64,000 bases of DNA from Microvelia longipes (Eukaryota > Arthropoda > Insecta > Hemiptera > Veliidae). The number at the start of each line of letters is the position of its first letter. Within the stretch, counting starts at the first letter, position 1. The notes under the pieces are model-generated. The model was not told the DNA's origin, did no database searches, and saw only the letters and a program-made list of their open reading frames with translations. This document shows positions 35,156-48,243 of this stretch, one piece after another. The stretch is from contig JACMZG010000008.1 of the NCBI GenBank assembly GCA_018340805.1, forward strand, positions 24,289,587 through 24,353,586, in the 5' to 3' direction. A program made the translations under genes and the position numbers.

Positions 35156-37424
35156 TTTAGATAAATCAATAAAAGTGCTGTAGTTTTTGTATTATATTGC
35201 ATTTCGTAGCCCTGTTAGAAGAAGTGTATACAAAAAATGATTAATAAATAAAATAATTTAATCGTGAGGCTACTGTCATATTTTCTTAACACACCCAAAT
35301 CCCAAATAAAATACGAAATTAAAAGGATTAAAACAAATCTATTTCGTAATTTATAAAACGAAAGTTGCGGTTTATTAAATTATATATAAAAATTAAATTC
35401 GTATAAATAAGATTGATTTTCTTGAATCTATATCCTTGTCAGTCAATCTGTCTGTCCGACATATTAAACAGATCTTTTAAAAAAAGAAACATTTTATAAA
35501 TTAAGTAATTAATTAGAACGAAATTCATGCAATTATAACCAGTTCATATGAGCTAATTAGATGGGTTTAAAAAATAAAAAGAATTTGATAAAAAGATGTT
35601 AAGATAATTTGAAGAAGATTCAAAGCAATACATCAGCCCTTGTAATAAATGACATTTATGTGCTTAAATATATTTTTTTAAGTATTTTTGTACAGTTTTG
35701 AGTCTAGAATTACTACTTCTAACTTTTTTTAAACAAATTCTTTATTGGCAAGAGTATACAATATTAATACATAATATTAGTATACAACTTAAAATTTAAG
35801 TAATACGCTTCTAAAACTAAATTTAAAATATAATCATTATTTGAGTAATGAACTTATAATAGTATATATTGTTTAATAATAACAATAATACAACATTTTA
35901 TGTTATGACATACACAAGCATAGTTTCCAGACCCCATCCCATGTTCCGAGCAACATGATCCAACACAACATAAACTAACTTGTTTACAATTCTTAACATA
36001 TGGTTCTTAGTTCCTCGTTACAAGTTCAAAAAACTTTGTAATATGATCTTACTGAGTAATATCCTTGAGGAATGGCCTTGCTTAAATAACAGAATAATAA
36101 TAAAAATACACTAGTCAAGGCAATAATGTTGAAAAAAATATAAAAATAGCGTAATTGTCTCTTAATGTATAATTCATTAAAATTTATTTCGTCTTATATA
36201 AAAAAATAATTGTTGCGAAATAAATAAAACGTCTTTTACACAGATTAATTTTTTTTCTAACTTCGTAAAAAACTAAGTTAAATATCTTTAACAACAGATT
36301 TGTATAAAAACATAAGTAATTACAAAGTTTAATTTTTTTTCTTCTTTTAACGTTTTATAAGAATTGTATTCTTTTTAATAAATCATAAAGAACAAGCAAA
36401 AAATATGGAGTTGTAAAATTCCTTGAGGCAATTTAGTTGTAATACATTAGATACGTATATAACGTCGACTTTTACACCTAGTGCAAAACAATACAGCTCA
36501 GAACATAAGAATCAAGGATTCAGAGAAGAGTGGGTCCAATAAAATAACAATAATAATACAAAAATGTTATCTGTATTGCATTGATTACAGGAATAATATA
36601 CGGATTTAATAAGTCTCCGTCACTTTATTAATTCATATTAACTCTAAAAGTATTTAGATCATTAAATACACTTATTTATTTACATCACCGACTATAACTA
36701 TGACTTAACGATATTAGGAATTCATTCACTTAGCATTATGATTAAAAAATGCATTTTTTATCTAAAAAAATAAATATACGCATATATGAGTGTATGTACG
36801 TGTTATATAACAAAGCAAAAAGCACTAAATTAAAACCCATTTTGAAAATGGATGTGAAATTGGTCACAAATGAAATTCCTCGGTCGATTAACCCTTTAGC
36901 CATTCTATCACCTTAGAAACCAAAAAGAATTAAGAACAAGTTTTCTTTACAAAAGAAAAAGAACAATAGAAAACATAACTTAATGATAATAACATAATAT
37001 AAAAAAAGACAATGAATTGTCAATGACACTTAAAAAGAACAAGCGAAATGTTACAACTGTATGCGAACTGTGAACAAAGGAAATCGCTCTCGTAATCTAC
37101 ATCCTGAGGCGACCAAGCAAAGACAACAGCTACTGTAATGCACACAAGAAACCATACCATACGCCTTCACATACTTCTTGTAATAGAGCACAATAAAACA
37201 TTACATTACATCGTATTTCATCACAAAGACAACAAAAACCATTCACGCAAAATAACAATTAATTAATAATATAGGCAGAAAATTTAAATTTCTAATTGAG
37301 ATGTGATACCAAAAATGCCAAATCTAGTATTAAGTTCTATAAATTGTTGACCAAAATACGCGTGACAATATCAATACATAGCCAATTCTATGAGACAAAT
37401 TATTATTTACTTTAACTGTTCCTA
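35156..37424. other. AT-rich DNA without recognised features
   Basis: No ORF with gene-like composition, no splice-bounded conserved peptide and no clear repeat boundaries were seen here. Confidence 0.5.
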
Positions 37425-37560
37425 GCATTATGACCGTAGGTATATAGGAAGAGTATTGTGTTAAAGAAATATAAGTGTGTATAAGTATGTCTGTTATCAT
37501 CGTAACTCCCAGAATATGCTAGAGCTTTAAAACTTGGAACACAAATTAATGACACAGGAA
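37425..37560 (+). repeat. Family A repeat fragment, copy 4
   Basis: GACCGTAGGTATATAGGAAG, AGTATTGTGTTAAAG, then CTGTTATCATCGTAACTCCC and AGCTTTAAAACTTGG follow in family order. Only the first ~135 bp of the family are present, with an internal deletion. Confidence 0.55.
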
Positions 37561-37592
37561 AAAATTGGAAACTTCATAAAACATTCGGATCG

Positions 37593-37836
37593 ATTTGAGA
37601 TTTGACACGCTTGTAGTCAAATATTTAAGACCTACATATATGCCCAGTTTGAGATTTGACACGCTTGTAGTCAAATATTTAAGACCTACATATATGCCCA
37701 GTTTGAGATTTGACACGCTTGTAGTCAAATATTTAAGACCTACATATATGCCAAGTTTGAGATTTGACACGCTTGTAGTCAAATACATAAGACCTAAATA
37801 TAGCCAAGTTTGAGATTTGACACGCTTGTAGTCAAT
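37593..37836. repeat. 54-bp minisatellite, about 4.5 units
   Basis: GTTTGAGATTTGACACGCTT opens units at about 37593, 37647, 37701, 37755 and 37808. Units are nearly identical except the last, which is 53 bp apart. Because 54 is a multiple of three, both strands show repeated 18-residue ORFs. These are a consequence of the repeat and not evidence of a protein. Confidence 0.9.
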
Positions 37837-37848
37837 TTCCCTATCAAA

Positions 37849-38378
37849 ATCAAGGATCTTGAATAAAGGGGATGACGCACTAACTCGATTTGCCATACCA
37901 AAAAGTTACCCCATCGAAAACCAAAATATAGAGAGGATTCATCACGAAACACACGTCTAAAACCAACTGCACATGCTTGGTACAAAACTACGCATGCTAA
38001 CAATTCTATAACAGCGCAGGTCTTAAATTTTAGAGGCAAACTTACCTCTCAGTGGTTTCCCATTGTTTATTGCTTGAGAAGTTCATAACAAAACACGTTT
38101 AAATTATCACTCAAGAAGTCGCAAAGTATAGTCCAAATATAAAATTAAATAAGCACAAATGGCTTAACAAGCACCACAAATGTAACAATCACAAAGAAGC
38201 ACAGAAGAATGTTGAGAAGCAAACTCGACAACCTTGCAACATAACCTGCGTTTGGCGCTTTTTTTCACTATAACCAAGGGAAAGGTAAATTTGCTCCTAT
38301 TTCTCTCTATCTCATACAACTCCCATGGTGTCAGAAATGTTCCTTAATGCGTCATCACCTTTATTTAAGATCCTTGAT
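37849..38378. mobile_element. Candidate DNA transposon fragment with 35-bp inverted termini
   Basis: ATCAAGGATCTTGAATAAAG at 37849 continues to 37883 and returns inverted at 38344-38378 with about three mismatches. The interior of about 460 bp is not coding. The left end begins 13 bp after the 54-bp minisatellite, which may have arisen from its flank. Target duplication not clear, family unknown. Confidence 0.6.
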
Positions 38379-39929
38379 CAGAATCAGTTCAATTTTTATC
38401 GAATGATTTGTTTACGTTTTTTTTAAAAAAAATGTCAAAATAATCCATTTGTTTTATTCTCAATTGTTGAGCGCGACATAACACATACATTTTTCCCAGA
38501 AAGTTCAAACGTATATTTCTTTGCTTATCACCTCTAAGCTCTGTACTACCTGAAGTCGTGACTTGTACATCAAAACCAATACAGACATGACAAGCAAACA
38601 AGACACGCTAAAATTTAATAACAACACATTTCATTGCTTCAATCACACTGGTACCAGTTGACACAGAAAATCAATTTATAAAATCATATTTATACAACTC
38701 TTCTCGTCTTTCAAATTAAAGAGGAATGTTACAAGTACAACAGAAATGGAGAAAAATCAAATTTATAAAAGCTCTACAAGGAAGAAGTTATTATTGACAT
38801 AAAAAGTAGTTTTAAAACATCATATTTCGTGATTATTTAATTGATTGAAACCTTTTATACTCAGGCAATATATCATCATTAAATTAAACATATTCGTAGA
38901 AGTATAAAGTCTAAAAGCTAAAACTAAGAACCATCATTATAAAATGAACATTAGAGACTATTAAATTTACACTATGAAATAGGGCCAGGAAAGAATTGCT
39001 GTAATAAGAGAGAAACGCTGCAAGAAGACTGGCGCCCGAATTCATGTTAAGATGGTGTAAAGGTTTTTAAAGGTTATCTCTATCCCATTAGCACCTAGGA
39101 AACATCGCAAATATTTAAGTCTCGACGAAACAAGGTTGGGCGTCACAAGTATGATTCAGAAATCTTTTTAACTTTTTTACAAAAAAAATCAATGTAATTA
39201 CCTGACTTAACAAAAAGCATTACTGGAACCCTACGTTTCAGGTAAAAGTAACAATTAGTAACCGGAACAAGTTTTTATTGTGTTTTCCGTAGGGGCGGGC
39301 ACACCCAGGTGGGATATGTTTTGTTCATTCATGGACTAAAGAACTAACCCAACTTTTAGTAAACTGCAGTTAACAATGAAGTTGCATTGTATGCTAAGTG
39401 AATTCAATGGGATCTGTATAAATGAAAATATCTCATTACAAATGTTTTACTATTTCTTATCAACAAGAAAGGGTCTTTTTATTACTAAAAGAACAGAATA
39501 AAATCTAATAAAACTACCCACTTGTAATTATAGCCACATACCAATTACTAAGGTTTTACAATAAAGATTGCAAATACTTTTTGAAGCTAGTTTGGCGACA
39601 TGCAAGGGAAGGAAAAAGTAAAAAAAGAAGCTAAGAAGATCGCAAATAAGCAAAAGACAAAATCAATCGCAGACGGAAGTCATTGAAAATAAAATCAAAG
39701 CACAAATTCTGTTGATATTTGCAAAAAAAACTAAATCTGAGCTTTAACAATATTGCATACATATCAAAATAAATTTTATATTTCACTGAGGTCTAGTCAT
39801 AAATAAAGTTCCACAATCAAAGTTGTAAAGTTATTAAATATTTTTGTTCGTAATCATCATATTTCACTTACTCAAGTTATTTAAGTCCAAATTGACTACC
39901 GTATCGCACATAACATAAACACAACTTTA
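38379..39929. other. AT-rich DNA without recognised features
   Basis: Only short, AT-composed ORFs. Nothing supportable was seen. Confidence 0.45.
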
Positions 39930-39941
39930 ATGAAAACAGTT

Positions 39942-42148
<2,207 letters not shown>

Positions 42149-42694
42149 GGTAACTTTGATGTGGAGAACAGCTAATCCATTGAAATGTCAACTTGCTAAC
42201 ATTGCGTTGATGTGAAGAACAGGCAATCCATTGAAATGACAACTTGCTAACATTGCGTTGATGTGGAGAACAGGCAATCCATTGAAATGACAACTTGCTA
42301 ACATTGCGTTGATGTGAAGAACAGGCAATCCATTGAAATGACAACTTGCTAACATTGCGTTGATGTGAAGAACAGGCAATCCATTGAAATGACAACTTGC
42401 TAACATTGCGTGATGTGGAGAACAGCCAATCTTTGAAATGAAAACTTGCTGACATTGCGTTGATGGGAGAACAGCCAATCTATTGAAATGAAAACTTGCT
42501 GACATTGCGTTGATGTGAAGAACAGGCAATCCATTGAAATGAAAACTTGCTGACATTGCGTTGATGTGATAACAGCCAATTCATTGAAATGACATTTTGC
42601 TGACATTGTGTTGATGTGAAGAACAGCCATCCATCGAAATTACAATTTGCTGTCCATGCGTTGATGACGACAACAGCTAATCAATTGAAATGAT
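42149..42694. repeat. 51-bp minisatellite, about 11 units
   Basis: Units of ACATTGCGTTGATGTGAAGA then ACAGGCAATCCATTGAAATG run in direct order. The central ones (42180-42410) are nearly identical and the outer ones diverged. The 51-bp period is a multiple of three, so minus-strand ORFs of 76-152 codons with 17-residue repeats arise in all frames. Several frames being open at once argues against coding. Confidence 0.92.
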
Positions 42695-45600
42695 GAATTT
42701 TTAAAAAATAGCCATAGGTTGAAAAGGGAGAATAAAAAATTATCATTTCTGGACTAATAGCCTAAAACGGATAATTCTTCTAAAAATCTCGGTTTTATCG
42801 TACTGTTTTCCCTAAAATCCAAACCTAATTCCAAGGAAAAAGCAATACATTTTCTATACACTTATAATACAGTTGAGGCAAAGTAAAAATACATTTTTAC
42901 ACGGAAATACTTCATTTTTCATGAAGTTCTGCACAAAGAACCCAAAAATATTCTTGAATAAGCCTAAAGCTCTGTAAATTAAGCATAAGCTAAATTTACA
43001 GAGGATGAGGAAAATTCGAATATTTAACAGAAATACAAAAATTTTACACATAATATTAAAAATATACGATGAAAATTTTATTCAAATTGCTCTTTATACC
43101 TAGAGTAAAGAATATCTAATAAATACGACAGCTGGTAATGAATATTCATGATTTAATTACACATCAAGATGTTTTACCTTTGACATCAATATTACCAAAA
43201 GAAACCTTGAGAAACATTATATTTAAATTTCATAAAAACAAAACTTTTGAAAAAGTAGTTTGAAAGAAGTAAAATGTGAGAAACAAATATATATTATGTT
43301 GATGTAATTTAGAGTACGACAAAATAAAGAAAGCTTTTAAAGTTAACAAATAAATTAAACTTAGTAATTTAAAGTTAATAAAACTACTGTAAGGTCACCC
43401 CAACTAGGTTTTAGAAAATATGCCATGAAGAGACAAATTTTAATAGAATTTGTAACAACCAAAACCTCATAAGCGTCATTTTTTAATGAAAATTTGCTAA
43501 AACCAAATCCACCATATTGTTAATTAAGAAACAATAAGAAGTTAAGTATAACCAATAAAATAATTTCTTTGGGATAATCTAATAATCACAACTATGTGCA
43601 AGAGATTTAACTTACTTAATCAAGTCTTGAGGTTCATGAATTCCGTCATCCGAACAATCTTATATTTTCTGATAATATATTTTCATTTAAATTTAATTAT
43701 CAGCAAGCAGAGATGATAAAAAACTTCACTGTGTCAATCATAGACAATTAAATTCTGGTGAAAGTTCAGAATATTGTCATAGTGTAACTTAAGCAAGTAA
43801 GCAAATTCTGTCATCCGAACAACCTTACAAGCGTCTTTTCTAAAAATTGCAAAAATCATCCGATGTTGGGTTCATATAACGTATTCTTACAAACTACATT
43901 TTTTTCAGATAAGTATAAAAAATGCAAAAACTAAATGCCAGGAATAACCCAAATCCTTAGTATTCAAATATACTAAAGGATTTTATTGGATTAATAGATC
44001 GCATGGTAGAATTCCTCTTACTAAACCCTTGAACTTAGTAGTAAACAAGGTCAGATTTTAAAAGAAAAATTTCAAGCACGTATAAGCCTGGGGAAATAAA
44101 GTTACACGAAAAAAACATTTTGTAGCAACAAAATTTTATTAGTGCGAGACAGAAGACACCCGAGAGGCAAAAAACATCCGAAAGCCTTAATTTCATCAGG
44201 TTGATACTATTTTCAAGAAAGGATGTTTTGCCGACGCAAAGAGGACTTGATAAATGATAATGAGATTTAAATTTATTCACACAGATCACAAGACACCAAC
44301 AAGTTTTGATCCTGACATCACCTAACTCCCGGAGAGAATATGAAACTAAAAGAGAAAATAAACAGGGCGAGAAAAGAGGGAAATGGATTATGCAAATACG
44401 AAGCAGGTGAAGTCAACTTGACTATGAATATGATATGAGGGCAATTTGCACGCCATCCCCGTACACACCATCAAATACATCATTTCTCATCTTTAATATC
44501 ACAGCACTATATACCAATGCATTTTTGATTTGCTTCATAAACAATAAATGTCACTGTGCTTTCTTAGAATCGTTCCATTAAAGCTTCCATAACATCATCT
44601 AAAAGCTAAATTCTCAACAAGACAGACAGATACAGTACCTTTATTGTGGTATAAAATAAATTCAATTTAAAATGACGTACTTAAATCTGAAACTTTTGAA
44701 TTTCTAAAGTAATAACAAACGAAAATATGCAGTACACAATTTAACGTGTTTTAGCATATCCATTCCCAGGTATCTAGGTTTCTTAAAACACAAATAAATA
44801 TCTAGTTTTAATATGTAACAATATCATTTTATAACAAGAGCATGGTTTCGTAAGTCTTAAACCTGACTAATTTAAATATGATTTTAAGTCGTCTGTATCT
44901 TAGAAGCAGTTGTATGGGACGAGTATATAATAATAATAATAATGCCCGTTGAGACTTGCGGTTCATCAGGGATAACCCCTGCGGGAACCACCTCGGGTGG
45001 TAGTAGCAACCGTTACGCTCAAAGTGTATACAAGTGTGACAAGAAAAGAATGAGAATATATAATACACGTTACATTTTATAAGTTCTAAGGTGTGCTTTA
45101 ATGAACTCATTCGATAATATTTTAATGTTTTTCTACTGTAAAAGATACACGGAACCCGCCTCCAATATGAAAATGCTAATTGCATTCGAGATTAAAAAAT
45201 GTAACAAAAATAATTTCCAACGTAAAAAATCAACAAAGGACACGAACAAGAAAGGAGTATTTCTTGTATTTTCGTCTCTTTTAAGGTTTTGTTGCTCTCA
45301 AAGTTAGGATTTTCCTAGATAAAGAAGTTATTACTGGTTAGAAATTATAAACAAGGGTTACAGAGTAATTACTGACGGCTGCGTAGACATCTAGAGTTCA
45401 AAATTACCTAAAAACTAAAATTTGAAAAAGAGAAAGAACAAGAAATACCTCAAAAACTATTATAAATATATCAATAAAAATTAAATAGCTAATTGACTTG
45501 ATTTGCTTGTAGAAACCAATAAGCAATCCAAACCATGCTAAAAAGCAGCTCGAAGAGAACGATCCACATTGTATGCTTTATAATTTATTAAGTAGTATTA

Positions 45601-46131
45601 TTTACAGGCGATTTCGCCAACTTTAAAATACCTACTATTAACTATTATTTAGTTCCCACTCGGGGTTTGGTAGAGGGTCCAACTCTGATAAAAAATGAGA
45701 TTCACGATTAAACCCCGTAGTCCTGACAATCAAAGTTATAAATTAAATGGCTTACTTTCAGGATCAAGGATAACAATGTGACACTAGAAAATTATTCGAT
45801 TCATAAATATTTTGAACATAACAGCTTTAGAGAATCTTTCAAAGAAGGTACATAATACATTCAATAAAACAATATTAAACTTTGAACTTGATATTTGAGG
45901 GAATAATAGTTTTAATCTCATGAATGATTTTGCATACTGATTTAATTTGTTGTCAGTAACAATACAGTTTTTCTAGGTTTTCGACAGGGTGGGAAAAAAG
46001 GAATATGTTGATTGTCAGTTACTTAAAACGTATAATATTTGTTGTAGACTAACCAAGATTGTCTAAATGGTACTATCACGCCAAGTTAATCATATGATTA
46101 TCATTGTGGTGTATAATCAATTCAATTTTAC
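42695..46131. other. Noncoding DNA with a family B repeat
   Basis: AT-rich, no recognised gene. It contains the family B repeat at 44935-45010. A short inverted repeat, CGGGGTTT...AAACCCCG, lies at about 45661-45715. Confidence 0.45.
44935..45010. repeat. Family B short repeat with ATT tail
   Basis: An AATAATAATAATAATG run leads into GCCCGTTGAGACTTGCGG, CAGGGATAACCCCTGCGGG and the small palindrome ACCACCTCGGGTGGT. A related copy is at 22365-22450 and weaker ones lie near 50690 and 61745. The trinucleotide tail suggests a retroposed short element. Class unknown. Confidence 0.45.
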
Positions 46132-46326
46132 CTGAATGTGCGAACATGATCGAGTACGATATTTCCTAGTAGCAAGTTCCCACCAAGGTAAATCTTGTCT
46201 TAATCTTAGGGGGACGAAATTAGACTCCTCAGCCAGAGTTTCCAATCGTGGAGGAGGAGCTGGAGGTTCACGGGGCCGGCAACGTATCGCTCTAATAGTA
46301 GCGAAACCGTCGTGTACGGCCGTCAT
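46132..46326 (-). CDS. Candidate first coding exon, possibly an internal-promoter isoform of Nav
   Basis: On the minus strand an ATG at 46326 opens 65 codons (MTAVHDGFATIRAIRCRPRE, then a PPAPPPRLETLAEE segment and DLPWWELATRKYRTRSC). It ends at CATTCAG/GTAAAATTG, a good splice donor, in phase 0. The block is strikingly GC- and CpG-rich compared with its flanks, as expected of a first exon. An in-frame Met with such protein-like content is rare in this window. I do not recognise the peptide with certainty. The nearest upstream Nav exon (58204-58053) also ends in phase 0, so both could splice to the same next exon. An 80-codon + strand ORF over the same bases is probably a shadow. Confidence 0.5.
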
Positions 46327-46480
46327 GACGCGAACAACGCGGTATCACGAGAAACAATCCACACAGTACAGTATGTAACACTCAACTAAACTCAGATCTT
46401 CATAAGATTGAAGCGGTGGGCCACACGTGCGCAACTCCTACCCCCTCCCACCCCTATTTACCCTTAACACTACAAACAAA
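46327..46480 (-). promoter_or_regulatory. Putative promoter region of the 46.1-kb exon
   Basis: Upstream of the minus-strand ATG lie GC-rich blocks (CACCCC/CCCTCCC runs at 46438-46458) and a CACGTG E-box at 46424-46429. No convincing TATA box was seen. Inference from composition only. Confidence 0.3.
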
Positions 46481-47089
46481 GAACTCTTCCTTTATATATG
46501 TCAATCGTTAGTACTTTAACACAACAAAAAATTTCTAACTTAAATGAAAAAGAATTAATGAGACAAACTTAGATATTTTTTAAATATAAAAATATTTTTT
46601 ATCATTACTAATTAATTTTGACATGTCAAATTTAAAACTTATAAATGTTTACGTCTTTTGGGGTAAAACCAGACACGGTACCATTTGCCTTACCAACCAC
46701 CAACATTAATTCGGGGGTGTCTTTTTAAAAATTTAAGAACCAAAAACATATTTCATTGTTTTACGTGTGACTTTTTAATAATAAAAGTCTATTTGACAAT
46801 GGAATATGAGAATGAAACTATGAAAATAATAAATTATTTAATAGCCGCATAAGCTACAGCTTGTGCGCGGCTAAAAACAAATACCAAAAATTAAAACAAA
46901 TGCTAAAAATTAAATTAAATTAAATAAATGCTAAAAATTAAAACAAATACCAAACTGCGATTTAATGCGACTGTGATTTACACAACAAAATCTTTTATGA
47001 TTAAGTTACACAACAAAAAACTATATGAATAAAAAATCGGATACAGAGTACTCCCGATATTGTTCTCACCACATTTAATTCACTAAAAT

Positions 47090-47795
47090 CCTCTTCAAAA
47101 CATTGAACTCGCTTCGCTCGTCCTTAGAATATACAAATCACAAAATTTATACTCGTACACGTCTTCGTATTCGCTTCGCTTGTCCACAAACTGTAAATAC
47201 ATTCGTTATATACTCAGCTGTCACCAATCCAGGCACTGACCTCCCTCGATGCTGCTTAACTTTTATGATACAACAAAACGAAACTTAGTACACTTATTTA
47301 TTACATCCAGGGATATATTTTTACTAAATTTAAACTCAATTAAAATAGTTATAGATTTTTCAAATTGTTTAAATAACGTATACAAGTAATTCGATAAAAA
47401 TTGAACTAACGCTGATACTGAGATGAATTTTAGCACATATGTTGGTCTTACACATAAATACATGCGTGCCGAATCTCATGGCAATCAAAATAATTATGAA
47501 TTTTCAAAATGTGTGCTGAGTCATTATTGAGGGTTTATGACGTCATAAAAAAATGATTTTCCAAATAGCTCAATTAGAACTGAAGATTGATCATTGTAAT
47601 GAGTTTTAACTCTCTAGCATAAATAAAATGATATCAGACACACACATACAGACAGACAAGTTTGTAAAAAACCACTTGGGAGGTCTTGAAAACACCTGAA
47701 ACGGATAATTCAGGTGAAATCATGGTTGCGGATTTGTTAGCTAACACAATACTTTTCTTATATACGGTATAAATAAGAAAAAGTAAAAATATCAC
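47090..47795 (-). repeat. Family A dispersed repeat, copy 5
   Basis: Minus orientation. The right end reads (complement) ATTTATACCGTATATAAGAA then AAGTATTGTGTTAGC. The left end has the GGACGAGCGAAGCGAGTTC block at 47103-47122. The middle carries the ATGACGTCATAAA and AAACTTAGTACACTT-type blocks seen in other copies. Confidence 0.7.
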
Positions 47796-47832
47796 AACTA
47801 AAGAAGGTTATAAGTTGTTATACGGTACTTTA

Positions 47833-48241
47833 CAGTCTATCGTTTAGTTTAAAAATCCCCAAGGTCATAAGTATTGTGGGGATTGACCAATCAGAGAAGC
47901 CGCTGCCAACCTCTCACTTAAAAAGAGAAAAAAAAAATCCCTACCACAATAACCGCTGTAGGGAAAAAACCTTCTTCCCGGCAATCGTTCACTTTGTTTG
48001 TGGTTCTTCTTTTGATTACATCGTTTTGAAAACTACTTTCAAATTAATCTTAAAAATTATATTTTAAAATAAAACTACACAAAAGAAATGTAAAAAAAAA
48101 CATCGCCAAGAAAATACGGGTAAAATAACCTGATTTGTTTAAATAATTTTTTTCCCGCTCCCTTCTTGCAGGGATTTTTTTCTTAAGAATCAGCGTTGCC
48201 TAAACTGACCAGTCAAGATTTTTAAACTAAAAGATAGACTG
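47833..48241. mobile_element. Tc1/mariner-type MITE, 409 bp
   Basis: CAGTCTATCGTTTAGTTTAA (25-bp TIR, 47833-47857) is repeated inverted at 48217-48241 with one mismatch. TA dinucleotides flank both ends (47831-47832 and 48242-48243). A CAGT start and a TA target duplication are the signature of Tc1/mariner elements. The inside, which includes CTCCCTTCTTGCAGGGA-like GC blocks, codes no transposase, so it is nonautonomous. Confidence 0.8.
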
Positions 48242-48243
48242 TA

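Noticed and set aside
37546..37896. ORFs with 18-residue repeats on both strands
   Set aside because: The 54-bp tandem repeat keeps frames open on both strands. No start context, splice signals or similarity.
42149..42694. CRISPR-like array
   Set aside because: Units are contiguous direct repeats without unique spacers, in an animal genome.
46136..46378. Plus-strand 80-codon ORF over the CpG-rich block
   Set aside because: It is antisense to the better minus-strand exon, which has an ATG and a splice donor. It ends without splice support.
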